Part shown: piece after piece, positions 7,078-14,601 of the stretch
Numbering within the stretch: position 1 is the first letter of the stretch
Layout of the letters: each line of letters starts with the position of its first letter
Assembly: GCA_027083045.1 (NCBI GenBank)
Contig: JALWQP010000071.1
Coordinates: 1-19,633 of the forward strand
Reading direction: 5' to 3'
DNA: 19,633 nucleotides
DNA from: Desulfurococcales archaeon
Lineage (GTDB): Archaea; Thermoproteota; Thermoprotei_A; Sulfolobales; Desulfurococcaceae
Translations under genes and position numbers: made by a program
Notes under the pieces: model-generated
Seen by the model: the letters and a program-made list of their open reading frames with translations, nothing else
Databases searched by the model: none
Told to the model about the DNA's origin: nothing

Positions 7078-8025
7078 TTGAGGAAAAACAAACCTTTACA
7101 TATAAGTGTGGGTAATCTTAACATCGACATATCTATGTATGTACAGTCTTTTCCCGGCCCAGATGAAAGCGTGATCGCAGACGATGCACTAATCTCCTGC
7201 GGAGGCTCAGCAACCAATTACGCTGTCGCCGTTACATATTATGGACACAAAGCCACTCTTATTGCAAGCACTTCCCAGATCGGCTTCATAGATTACCTCC
7301 TAGAGGATTTAGAAAGGATAGGTGTGAACACATCATATATTAAACGTGTTCAAGGACCCCCCGGCATCGTATCGGTTGTAATTGGCAAGAATGGCGAGAA
7401 GATCATGATAAAGCACCGAGGGGCAAACGAGTTCTTAAGCCCTAACGATATACCAAGACAACTAATCAGTAAGGCCAACATCGTTCACCTCGCAAGTATT
7501 CCTCCCTCAATAGCAGTGGAGATAGCTAAGAGAGCTAATGGGCTAGGAATACTAGTGAGCTATGATCCGGGCAATTACGCCCTATCACAACCAGCTGAAG
7601 TACGTGAAGTAATACCTTACCTATCCATACTCTTTGTCAACAGGAGGGAAGCTAAGGCCTTAGGAGGCACAAACATAGATAAGATCGCTAGGCTGGGCCC
7701 CCAATACATAGTCGTTAAGAAAGGGCCTGGTGGAGCATTTGTCATAACACCAGGAGGCCTCATATATTACGGTGTGACAAAACCTATTAGATCTCCAGTG
7801 GACTCTACTGGGGCAGGAGACGCGTTCGACGCATTCTTTAACGCAGTAATACTGGACTCAAAGGATCCGGGAAAAGCACTCATGTATGCTATCGCTGCAG
7901 GAGCACTGAAGACCACGTGCCGGGGAAGCAGGCTATGCTATGATAGGACATTGTTTAATCAACAATTATCCGAGACGAGTGTTGAAGCCCTCAAAAACCC
8001 TGAGGAATGGATTATAGAAGACTGA
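7078..8025 (+). CDS. PfkB-family sugar/nucleoside kinase; candidate ribose-1-phosphate kinase
   Basis: A 315-residue ribokinase-fold kinase. Visible features are the N-terminal strand ISVGNLNID near 9-17, the substrate-lid glycine pair GGSATNYA near 42-49, and the catalytic signature DSTGAGDAF at 242-250, with D248 as base and the anion hole TGAG. I place the start at TTG 7078 because AGAGGT (7063-7068) sits about eight to nine bases ahead; earlier TTG codons at 7048 and 7069 lie inside or across the end of the upstream gene. It is co-transcribed with uridine phosphorylase, whose product is ribose 1-phosphate. In Thermococcus a PfkB-type ADP-dependent ribose-1-phosphate kinase feeds the pentose bisphosphate pathway, so that activity is the best context guess. 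Ribokinase or nucleoside kinase remains possible. Confidence 0.85.
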   Translation: MRKNKPLHISVGNLNIDISMYVQSFPGPDESVIADDALISCGGSATNYAVAVTYYGHKATLIASTSQIGFIDYLLEDLERIGVNTSYIKRVQGPPGIVSVVIGKNGEKIMIKHRGANEFLSPNDIPRQLISKANIVHLASIPPSIAVEIAKRANGLGILVSYDPGNYALSQPAEVREVIPYLSILFVNRREAKALGGTNIDKIARLGPQYIVVKKGPGGAFVITPGGLIYYGVTKPIRSPVDSTGAGDAFDAFFNAVILDSKDPGKALMYAIAAGALKTTCRGSRLCYDRTLFNQQLSETSVEALKNPEEWIIED

Positions 8026-8031
8026 TGAGCT

Positions 8032-8724
8032 ATGGATGGATCACTAGATAGAACAGTGGAAACCATTAAAGAATACCATAACTGGAAAGACGATTCCACT
8101 GATAATTATAGTAAAATAATTTTTCATCGGGAATCACTTCTGATATATCCTATAATAACAATAGAACAAGTGCGCACACTTATTCGATGCCAGGAGACAC
8201 TTAAGGAAATCATATCAAGTCTTGAGAAAACAAAACTGCTTATTATTATAAATGATAAAAACAAGGAGATCAACACACTTTTAAAAATAATGTCAGCCTC
8301 AGTCGTGCGTGAACCTAAGCATTTAATCGAGATAGCTGAAAATATCTCAACTCTATTGGGATCCAGTAGTTTAAGCGAAAAGGAGCACGCTCTGTACGAG
8401 CTATCATATTACAAGGAGGTTTACGGCGAATTAATAATACTCGAACTAATCAAAATATGTAAAAACACTAGAATCCAAACCATGCCGAAGGAAGAGACGA
8501 AGAAGCTATTCGGAGAAATATTTGCAGTCAGATTAGACAAAAGGATGACTATAACGTTTATCTCGGAATACTCTATTTGCAGGGACAAGAGCAAATTAGT
8601 GGATATTTTAAAATGCATTGTTAACCCATTGAGCAAAACATATGCCATAATGTTTCTGTTACCACAAGAACTATTGTTTTTAAAGAAACTAATTCCATGC
8701 AAACCCATTATTATACAGTGCTAA
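8032..8724 (+). CDS. Hypothetical protein, no recognised family
   Basis: A 230-residue soluble-looking protein I do not recognise. It is rich in isoleucine, leucine, lysine and glutamate, with helical stretches (about 45-70 and 95-140) and no transmembrane segment or signal peptide. Several cysteines are present, but only as singles (for example ICRD, KCIV, CKPII, C-terminal QC), not as clear metal pairs. ATG 8032 lies six bases after the kinase stop, with only a weak ribosome site (TGATGAG), so translation may be coupled. The region looks more A/T-rich than its neighbours, which may indicate a fast-evolving or lineage-specific gene. It is followed by two small genes in the same direction. 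Confidence 0.6.
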   Translation: MDGSLDRTVETIKEYHNWKDDSTDNYSKIIFHRESLLIYPIITIEQVRTLIRCQETLKEIISSLEKTKLLIIINDKNKEINTLLKIMSASVVREPKHLIEIAENISTLLGSSSLSEKEHALYELSYYKEVYGELIILELIKICKNTRIQTMPKEETKKLFGEIFAVRLDKRMTITFISEYSICRDKSKLVDILKCIVNPLSKTYAIMFLLPQELLFLKKLIPCKPIIIQC

Positions 8725-8745
8725 AATGCAGAGGAGGATATCATA

Positions 8746-9072
8746 ATGACTAAAAGGCAGGTTCTAAAAATATACCGGAACGAAGATGTGCTCGAGATAA
8801 TAGCTGCTATACCTCGTGGCCACTACCATACGAGGTTTCTAATAAGATTCAAAGATCAGGAAATCCTACTACAAGAGGCAACCATAGCAGCGCTTGTTCG
8901 GGCTTATGTATTGGTTTCGCTTCATCCTTTAAGAAGAGGATTAATCCTAAGGAATAAGCAATTGGAGAAACATGAAAAGAAGATAGGTTTTGCTTACAAC
9001 CAGTTAATTGAGATGCCTGGTTCCGAGGAAGAAGCCATAGACATTATATCATCGATCGTTGGTGAGAAGTGA
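8746..9072 (+). CDS. Small hypothetical protein
   Basis: A 108-residue basic protein, family not recognised. GAGGAGGAT at 8731-8739 about six bases before the ATG at 8746 is one of the better ribosome sites here, supporting a real gene. The sequence suggests beta strands at the N-terminus (QVLKIYRNEDVLEIIAAIP, then HTRFLIRF), a helix (LLQEATIAALVRAYVLVSL), a basic patch (HPLRRGLILRNKQ) and a C-terminal acidic helix. The basic patch would fit nucleic-acid or ribosome binding, but that is speculation. Its stop is three bases before the metallopeptidase-like gene, so the two are almost certainly co-translated. Confidence 0.65.
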   Translation: MTKRQVLKIYRNEDVLEIIAAIPRGHYHTRFLIRFKDQEILLQEATIAALVRAYVLVSLHPLRRGLILRNKQLEKHEKKIGFAYNQLIEMPGSEEEAIDIISSIVGEK

Positions 9073-9075
9073 GAA

Positions 9076-9492
9076 ATGGCTAGGATCAAATACGTTCCTG
9101 ACCAGAAAATCAAAGAGATCGTGGATATTATAGTGTCCTCTATACCAGAATATTTTAGCCATATAGACACTACTAGAGTGTTCGTCTATAGAAGCTACAA
9201 TACTAGGAGCGGAGCAATAGCTAGGATCCATGGTTTTCCAAGGATATGGCAACTGGCACTTGGGGGGAGGCCAGCCTATATTATTGAGATTATAAGCGAG
9301 AACTTCGATTGTCTCCTATGCCACGACAAGATCAGAACACTAATTCATGAGCTCCTTCACATACCTAAAACATTCAGTGGCGGTCTTCGTCCCCATGGTA
9401 GATATGTTAATTCACGGATAATAAACAGAGCCTTCCGTATTTTGTCCAGTAAATTGGAGATAGAGGATTTATGTAATAGGTTAGGGCGTTGA
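9076..9492 (+). CDS. Putative metallopeptidase (COG4900-like, HExxH)
   Basis: A 138-residue protein with a zincin-type motif: H91-E92-L-L-H95, followed by IPKTFSGGLRPHG with a possible third ligand, H107. This arrangement matches, from memory, the small archaeal/phage family of predicted metallopeptidases (COG4900). A C-x2-C-H group (C79, C82, H83) just before the motif may add a structural metal site. The rest resembles the family in outline (short helix, strand with R-rich RSYNTRSGAIARIHG, then the catalytic helix). ATG 9076 is preceded by GGTGAG at 9060-9065. No signal peptide, so it would act in the cytosol. The substrate is unknown; other HExxH proteins in this class are not all proteases. 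Confidence 0.75.
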   Translation: MARIKYVPDQKIKEIVDIIVSSIPEYFSHIDTTRVFVYRSYNTRSGAIARIHGFPRIWQLALGGRPAYIIEIISENFDCLLCHDKIRTLIHELLHIPKTFSGGLRPHGRYVNSRIINRAFRILSSKLEIEDLCNRLGR

Positions 9493-9513
9493 AATATATC
9501 TTGGTGTTAGGAA

Positions 9514-10641
9514 TTGAAGCTCTACGAGTTTGAGGCAAAGAAGATTGTTAGGGACCATGGCATACCTGTACCCGATGGAATGCTAGCGAGGAATATCGAC
9601 GAAGCTGTAGAGGCCGCGAAGAAAATCGGAGTTCCCGTTGTCCTCAAATCCCAAGTGCTTGTTGGTAGAAGAGGGTTGGCGGGAGGCATCAGGATCGCTG
9701 AGACGCTAGAAGATGTTGCCAGAGAGGCAGAGAATCTGTTTAATACTAGGATAAGGGGGGAAGAAGTAAAGTACCTCCTCATCGAGAAGAAGATCGATTT
9801 TGAGCGTGAGCTTTACTTATCTCTCGCGATAGATAGGACTGCCAGAAAATACGTGTTCCTAGCATCTCCTCTCGGCGGTGTTGAAATAGAGGAGCTGGTT
9901 AAACAGCATCCTGACAAGCTATTGAAGCTTTACATAGACCCGGCTACCGGTTATTCACCCTACATGTCTAGAACAACCGCCAAATTCCTGGGGTTGCCTA
10001 AGGAGATGTGGAAGGACCTGCACAATATTATGAATTCCATGTACAAACTGATGATAGGGCTCGATGCTGAACTAGTCGAGTTCAACCCCTTGGCCGTTAC
10101 AAGGAAAGGACTTATAGCGCTTGACGCTAAGATCAGGATTGATGATAACTCCTTGTATCGCCACCCAGAGCTACAGGACAAGGCCTTAAGAGAGCTATCC
10201 CCTAGAGAACAAGTTGCTAAGAAATACGGCTTCTCGTATGTCGAGCTAGACGGTAATATAGGGATAATATGTAATGGCGCTGGATTAACTATGGCTACAA
10301 TGGATCTAGTAGCATACTATGGCGGTAAACCTGCAAACTTTCTCGATATAGGAGGAGGTGCAACAAGGGAACGAGTTAAGGAAGCCGCTAAGCTTATTCT
10401 CACACACGAAAGAGTAAAGGTGGTTCTGATCAATATTTTTGGAGGAATTACAAGGTGCGATGAAGTGGCACGAGGTGTGATCGAAGCCGTTGAAGAAACA
10501 GGGACCCATAAACCCATAGTGGTAAGAATGCTCGGAACAAACGAGGAGGAAGGCAAGAGAATCCTAGAGGAATACGGCTACAAGGTTTTCTCTGAAGCAG
10601 ACGAGGCTGTAAGAAAGGCCGTAGAACTTGCAAGGAGGTGA
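9514..10641 (+). CDS. sucC: Succinyl-CoA synthetase, beta subunit
   Basis: A 375-residue ATP-grasp subunit that, with the alpha subunit, interconverts succinyl-CoA, ADP/GDP and phosphate with succinate, NTP and CoA. The N-terminus KLYEFEAKKI and HGIPVPDG near 15-22 are family hallmarks. The lysine in VVLKSQVLVGRRGLAGGI binds nucleotide, the metal-site region is FNPLAV near 190, and the C-terminal CoA-ligase part contains LDIGGGATRERVKEA and INIFGGITRCDEVA. The start is TTG 9514, since the protein then begins exactly where family members do; GGTG at 9503-9506 precedes it. The alpha subunit follows immediately. Related acyl-CoA ligases share this fold, so succinate specificity is probable rather than proven. 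Confidence 0.92.
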   Translation: MKLYEFEAKKIVRDHGIPVPDGMLARNIDEAVEAAKKIGVPVVLKSQVLVGRRGLAGGIRIAETLEDVAREAENLFNTRIRGEEVKYLLIEKKIDFERELYLSLAIDRTARKYVFLASPLGGVEIEELVKQHPDKLLKLYIDPATGYSPYMSRTTAKFLGLPKEMWKDLHNIMNSMYKLMIGLDAELVEFNPLAVTRKGLIALDAKIRIDDNSLYRHPELQDKALRELSPREQVAKKYGFSYVELDGNIGIICNGAGLTMATMDLVAYYGGKPANFLDIGGGATRERVKEAAKLILTHERVKVVLINIFGGITRCDEVARGVIEAVEETGTHKPIVVRMLGTNEEEGKRILEEYGYKVFSEADEAVRKAVELARR

Positions 10642-10647
10642 ACAAGT

Positions 10648-11520
10648 ATGGGCATACTCGTGGATAGAAACACTCGTGTATTGATCCAAGGAATAACCGG
10701 GAGAGAGGGCTCCTTTCACACGAAGCTCATGCTGGAATACGGTACAAAGATAGTTGCAGGAGTTACTCCTGGTAAGGGCGGTCAAGAGGTACATGGAATC
10801 CCAGTATATGATACCGTCAAAGAAGCAGTTGAACACTCTGGCCATATCGATGCATCCGTTGTCTTTGTCCCATCCCGTTTCGCCAGAGACGCTGTTCTAG
10901 AGGCAATTGATAATGGTATAAAGGTCGTGGTAGTAATAACTGAGGGCATATCTGTCCACGATGAAATCGCTATGGTTAACCATGCAAAACATAATGGAAC
11001 GATAATGATAGGGCCTAACACACCCGGAGTATTGACGGCAGGCGAAGCAAAGCTAGGGATCATGCCGGCACATGTCTTTAAGACAGGATACATAGGGATC
11101 ATCTCAAGGAGTGGAACTCTAACCTACGAAATAGCCAGAGAGCTGGGCAAGAAAGATTATGGCGTCTCAACAGTAGTGGGCATGGGCGGAGACCCTGTCA
11201 TCGGCATGAATTACATAGAACTATATGAACACTTCGTTAGAGATCCTGAGACAAAAGCCTTGATAATTATCGGTGAAATAGGCGGTGATGCTGAGGAAAG
11301 ATTCGCTAAATACTACGTGGAGACCGGGAGAGAAAAACCAGTTGTAGCATATATTGCCGGAAGAACAGCGCCTCCGGGAAAAAGAATGGGGCATGCAGGC
11401 GCTATTATATCGATGGGGCTCGGAGACTATAAGTCCAAGAGAGAAGCACTGGAAAAAGCAGGTATCCCTGTGGCCGATAAACCATCCGATGTGCCGAGAC
11501 TCCTGAGTGAAATACTATAA
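10648..11520 (+). CDS. sucD: Succinyl-CoA synthetase, alpha subunit
   Basis: A 290-residue subunit carrying the catalytic histidine and CoA-binding Rossmann domain. ITGREGSFH near 16-24 and GVTPGKGGQEVHGIPVYDTV near 38-57 are the CoA-binding hallmarks. GPNTPGVLTAGEAKLGIMP spans about 122-140, with Thr in the place of the cysteine seen in many bacterial enzymes. The phosphohistidine is H249 in GHAGAI, close to H246 of E. coli. A strong ribosome site GGAGGTGA at 10634-10641 overlaps the sucC stop and sits six bases before ATG 10648, indicating coupled, stoichiometric expression. Confidence 0.93.
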   Translation: MGILVDRNTRVLIQGITGREGSFHTKLMLEYGTKIVAGVTPGKGGQEVHGIPVYDTVKEAVEHSGHIDASVVFVPSRFARDAVLEAIDNGIKVVVVITEGISVHDEIAMVNHAKHNGTIMIGPNTPGVLTAGEAKLGIMPAHVFKTGYIGIISRSGTLTYEIARELGKKDYGVSTVVGMGGDPVIGMNYIELYEHFVRDPETKALIIIGEIGGDAEERFAKYYVETGREKPVVAYIAGRTAPPGKRMGHAGAIISMGLGDYKSKREALEKAGIPVADKPSDVPRLLSEIL

Positions 11521-11549
11521 AACACAATAAAACACAGTTAGCTAATCAC

Positions 11550-11570
11550 ACAAGTTTTATTTTTCACGAG
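11550..11570 (+). promoter_or_regulatory. TATA element for the coiled-coil gene
   Basis: GTTTTATTTTTC at 11554-11565 is a TATA-like element about 35-45 bases before the ATG at 11599, with AGGTGG just ahead of that ATG. The T-rich part may also help terminate sucCD transcripts. Confidence 0.45.
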
Positions 11571-11598
11571 ACATAATTATTCTTTCAGGTGGAATATC

Positions 11599-12018
11599 AT
11601 GTCTGCAGTAGTGAAGGAGTTCAGCTCCTTCGGAGACTTATTAAAATCAATAGACAATGAATTAGCAGCTCTACGTCAGCAGTTAGGCGAGTATTTAAGG
11701 AGACTAGAAGACATTAGGGCAAAAAGTGAGCAGGAGAGAAAGCTTAAGGAGCTATTGAAGAACCTTACTGGTGAAGAACCAAGTGGAAAAGGCAAGATTG
11801 TTGATCTCAAAGAATGCAAACTAATCATTAACCCCGACGCCGAACAAGAAGCAAGTGTTATGGAAGAATTGATCGATAGGATAAATAAGGCCATCCAGAA
11901 CCTTCAGAGTATAAGGAAGGCATTAGAGCCTCTCTCAGGCATAGAGGTCGAAGCAAAAATAGTCGTTATATATAAAGAAGGCGTCCCAACAACCATAATG
12001 CTGAAACTGGCGTCCTAG
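11599..12018 (+). CDS. Coiled-coil hypothetical protein
   Basis: A 139-residue soluble protein with no recognised family. It alternates a long heptad-like helix (about 8-55, LLKSIDNELAALRQQLGEYL and following), a strand pair (about 64-80, GKIVDLKECKLIINPD), a second helix (about 85-110) and a C-terminal beta hairpin (VEAKIVVIYKEGVPTTIMLKL). The helix-strand-helix-strand order is unlike the classic prefoldin order (coil-hairpin-coil), so I do not call it prefoldin. ATG 11599 follows AGGTGG at 11588-11593. It has its own TATA element and stands between sucCD and the pyrophosphatase. Confidence 0.7.
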   Translation: MSAVVKEFSSFGDLLKSIDNELAALRQQLGEYLRRLEDIRAKSEQERKLKELLKNLTGEEPSGKGKIVDLKECKLIINPDAEQEASVMEELIDRINKAIQNLQSIRKALEPLSGIEVEAKIVVIYKEGVPTTIMLKLAS

Positions 12019-12026
12019 TCTCTGAC

Positions 12027-12044
12027 CATTAACTATTGTTAATG
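12027..12044. repeat. Perfect 7-bp inverted repeat after the coiled-coil gene
   Basis: CATTAAC-TATT-GTTAATG forms a perfect palindromic hairpin nine bases after the stop of the coiled-coil gene and about 57 bases before the TATA element of the pyrophosphatase gene. It could be an operator or an RNA-processing hairpin. The stem is A/T-rich and may be chance. Confidence 0.35.
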
Positions 12045-12097
12045 CTATTGGATTCATAAACCAGAAAGATTTTGTGGAATTCTCTTGTCAATTCTCA

Positions 12098-12141
12098 ACA
12101 ATTATTTAAATCCGCCACTATCAATACTTCTAAAAAGGTGG
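12098..12141 (+). promoter_or_regulatory. Promoter and ribosome site for inorganic pyrophosphatase
   Basis: ATTATTTAAAT at 12101-12111 is a TATA element; initiation would fall near 12130-12135. AGGTGG at 12136-12141 is the ribosome site, five bases before ATG 12147. This rules out the upstream in-frame ATG at 12072, which would lie ahead of the promoter. Confidence 0.6.
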
Positions 12142-12146
12142 TCCTC

Positions 12147-12680
12147 ATGGTTCTAGATAAGCTAGGCCCTGGCAAAAAAGCGCCTGAAGAAGTAAACGTA
12201 TTTATTGAAATACCTATGGGTAGTAGTGTAAAATACGAACTAGACAAGGAAACAGGACTCATAAAGGTCGATAGAATACTATTCACAGCAATGTATTATC
12301 CATTCAACTATGGATTTGTCCCAGGCACTCTCGAGGAAGACGGTGATCCCGTCGACATACTAGTGATCGGTAACACACCACTTCATCCCGGAGTCATTCT
12401 AAAAGCCCGCCCAATCGGCGTACTCCTAACGGAAGACGAAAAAGGCAAAGACGCTAAAATAGTTGCTGTTCCTATATCCAAGATCAATCCAACCTGGAAC
12501 AACGTTAAAGACATTAATGATCTCCCAGCAATCATAAAGGAGAAGATCGCCCACTTCTTCGAACACTACAAGGAACTCGAGAAAGGGAAGTGGGTTAAGG
12601 TAATCGGATGGGAAGGAAGAGAGGCCGCGCTAAAAAGAATAGAAGAAGCCATCAGCAGGTATAACGAGTCTAAAAAGTGA
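12147..12680 (+). CDS. ppa: Inorganic pyrophosphatase, family I
   Basis: A 177-residue soluble Mg-dependent enzyme that hydrolyses pyrophosphate and pulls biosynthetic reactions forward. The active-site set is complete: K29, E31, R43, Y55, then EDGDPVD with D65, D67 and D70, a D-x4-D-x-K group in DEKGKDAK, and the late Y-K pair in HYKELEKGKW. With the start at 12147 these positions agree closely with the E. coli numbering, which independently supports that start. The frame is open to 12072, but the upstream part lies before the TATA element. The secreted-protein gene follows after seven bases and may be co-transcribed. Confidence 0.94.
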   Translation: MVLDKLGPGKKAPEEVNVFIEIPMGSSVKYELDKETGLIKVDRILFTAMYYPFNYGFVPGTLEEDGDPVDILVIGNTPLHPGVILKARPIGVLLTEDEKGKDAKIVAVPISKINPTWNNVKDINDLPAIIKEKIAHFFEHYKELEKGKWVKVIGWEGREAALKRIEEAISRYNESKK

Positions 12681-12687
12681 TCTACAA

Positions 12688-13350
12688 ATGATTTCTACGC
12701 GTACTAAACTACTTGTTTTTATCATTGCTCTGATGTTATCTTCATTACCACTAAATCCGGTTAGTTATAGCTTGACCACCTCTTATACAGGCACGCTTTA
12801 CTATATAGTACAGCTAAGCATTAGTTCGAGCAACGGATTTTCTATTCCCGTGGAATGTGTTATCAAGGCTAGTGTTGTTAGAGATGAAATAAGAGCTGCA
12901 GAGATTATTAATCTGAACTATCTCTCAACATTTAATCTACCTCCCGATATCCTCAGGATAATAGAGTATAGCTTGAAGTACTGGTTGGGAAACATAGAGT
13001 TATTCAACCACGTTAAATCGAATACAGAGACCTACGTGAGCATTGAGGGTAAAATTGTTAGAGCATATGTTATTACTCTAGGCGGGACAATACAGTATAG
13101 AGAAGTTAATACTGGTTTCTATTTGGGCGGAATAGTTAATGATATATTCTATAGAGGCGCAACAGGGGCATACAGAATAAGCCTCATATCATACTTGTAT
13201 AAACTAAGCCCAGACAATATAATGGAGCAATTCGCCGTAATAAAGCCACCACGTGAACATGTAATAGTATTCGGTACAATAATATTGCTGATAATTATCG
13301 GAGGAGTAATACACACGTTTTACCGTTGGAAAGATTATAAATTAACATAA
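12688..13350 (+). CDS. Secreted or membrane-anchored hypothetical protein
   Basis: A 220-residue protein, family not recognised. It has a basic start (MISTRTK) then a hydrophobic stretch at about 8-30, typical of a signal peptide or signal anchor, a mainly beta-strand extracellular part (about 31-190), and a C-terminal transmembrane helix (about 194-214, VIVFGTIILLIIIGGVIHTF) followed by a basic tail (YRWKDYK). The likely topology is outside with a C-terminal membrane anchor. GTGATC at 12677-12682 overlaps the pyrophosphatase stop and serves ATG 12688. It converges on the glycosyltransferase gene across a 96-base gap. Confidence 0.7.
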   Translation: MISTRTKLLVFIIALMLSSLPLNPVSYSLTTSYTGTLYYIVQLSISSSNGFSIPVECVIKASVVRDEIRAAEIINLNYLSTFNLPPDILRIIEYSLKYWLGNIELFNHVKSNTETYVSIEGKIVRAYVITLGGTIQYREVNTGFYLGGIVNDIFYRGATGAYRISLISYLYKLSPDNIMEQFAVIKPPREHVIVFGTIILLIIIGGVIHTFYRWKDYKLT

Positions 13351-13353
13351 AAT

Positions 13354-13418
13354 ATTCAGGACGGCTCTTCTTCATCATCCCTTATTAGTTCAGTTTCGCA
13401 GGCGCTCCTCATCAAGTA
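13354..13418 (-). ncRNA. Candidate C/D-box guide sRNA
   Basis: On the minus strand, between two convergent genes, all four boxes appear in order: C box TGATGA (13414-13409), D' box CTGA (13393-13390), C' box ATGATGA (13378-13372) and D box CTGA (13359-13356). The C'-D interval is 12 nt, the usual archaeal guide spacing; C-D' is 15 nt. D'-C' is about 11-12 nt, longer than common. Counting five bases upstream of each D box, the predicted targets are 5'-GACGGCUCUUCU (methyl on the fifth base, G) and 5'-UUUCGCAGGCGCUCC (fifth base, G). I could not match them to rRNA or tRNA by eye. It lies 32 bases after the glycosyltransferase stop on the same strand, so it could be processed from that mRNA. Outer ends are approximate. 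Confidence 0.6.
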
Positions 13419-13446
13419 ATAGAATTATGTGTTGTAGGGATAATCA

Positions 13447-14601
13447 TTATTTCTTCGATAACATATAATACACAAGCCTGGTATAAGCTGATATTTCTTT
13501 GTGGAAACGAGTCCTATCGAAGAATAACGAGCGTTTATGCCCGTTCTGGCTAAGGGTAAGCCAAGTATCATTGTTCATTATCACTTGTTTTATCTTATCC
13601 CTAAGATCCCGTGGTCCCCTATAAGGGAGGCCCATGTTTATGTTTCTAGACAATATATCAGTCCATGAACCACTGTTTATGGGCACAATGACCGGAGTTC
13701 CCGCAGCCATTGCCTCAACTACGCTTATCCCGAAATGTTCCCTCTCCGTGGGATGAACATACAGCATTGCTTTCCTGTATAGCTCTATAAGTTCTTCTCT
13801 CGAAGGATTTACGCGGATATCTAGATAGTCTTTGACACCATATTTATCAGCATATTCCATCAATCTCTTCATCACTATTTTACTATACTTGCCTATAGCA
13901 CCTGCAAGTACAACCCTATAACGGGTGAGGCCCAGTTGTTTCAATATTTTTGCGACGAGAATGGCTTTTTCGGGTTGTTTTTCGTATGATATCCTTGACA
14001 CCATTAATATATAGGTATCTCTTTCCTCTCTTGGAAGAGGTTCATTCTTGAGCCCATTGAGATTAACAGGAGGATAGACTATGACTGGTCTTCTAAAGAG
14101 CATCTTTTCAACGAGCATTGCAGTAAAACTGGAATTAGCAAGTATTAGCTTCACCCTTTTAAGACTGATCGGGGTGACCAACCTGTTAAAGAACGAGTAG
14201 ATATAACCGCTTATCCTCAAAAGACCACGTATCCCAGAGTAGTAGATATCCGTTCTCAAACTACTAGGGAAGTGAAAATAAATGATATCAGCCAAGCCAC
14301 TTAGCACGTCACCACTAGTATTGAATATTATATCAGGATCACTACAGTCTCCAAGACCAAACCCAAGATCCTCCAGGGGTATTCCATAGAATTTCGCCAG
14401 CCGTACAAGCTTATATGGCGCATCAAGGGTTAAGCCATGTAAATAAACCCTAAAACCGTTCTTAGATAAAGCGATAGCAGTCTCAAGAGCAGTATATTCC
14501 GCACCACCCATACCCATTAACATGTATCCCGTCATATGGTGTCTAACAAGCACGAGTGGTTTTGATCGCAAGACCGTGCACCGCTTACTCAAATATGTCA
14601 T
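13447..14601 (-). CDS. Glycosyltransferase, GT4 family (GT-B fold)
   Basis: A 384-residue retaining glycosyltransferase. The N-terminal domain has the glycine loop MGGAEYTALETAIALSKNGF near 31-50. The C-terminal nucleotide-sugar domain has SRISYEKQPEKAI near 202-214 and the E-x7-E motif EHFGISVVE (E288, E296) followed by AMAAGTPVI. The REHFGISVVEAMAAG block is reminiscent of ALG11-like mannosyltransferases, but donor and acceptor are unknown; roles in lipid-linked glycan or S-layer glycan assembly are likely. No clear transmembrane helix. ATG 14601 overlaps the end of the upstream MBL gene by 17 bases without a good ribosome site. A TTG at 14571, seven bases after GGTG, is a credible alternative giving 374 residues. 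Confidence 0.88.
   Translation of the reverse strand: MTYLSKRCTVLRSKPLVLVRHHMTGYMLMGMGGAEYTALETAIALSKNGFRVYLHGLTLDAPYKLVRLAKFYGIPLEDLGFGLGDCSDPDIIFNTSGDVLSGLADIIYFHFPSSLRTDIYYSGIRGLLRISGYIYSFFNRLVTPISLKRVKLILANSSFTAMLVEKMLFRRPVIVYPPVNLNGLKNEPLPREERDTYILMVSRISYEKQPEKAILVAKILKQLGLTRYRVVLAGAIGKYSKIVMKRLMEYADKYGVKDYLDIRVNPSREELIELYRKAMLYVHPTEREHFGISVVEAMAAGTPVIVPINSGSWTDILSRNINMGLPYRGPRDLRDKIKQVIMNNDTWLTLSQNGHKRSLFFDRTRFHKEISAYTRLVYYMLSKK

Noticed and set aside
10306..11102. Several minus-strand frames opposite sucC and sucD
   Set aside because: Mirror frames of strongly conserved genes, with no family resemblance.
12072..12146. N-terminal extension of the pyrophosphatase
   Set aside because: The TATA element and ribosome site lie within it, and catalytic residue spacing fits a start at 12147.
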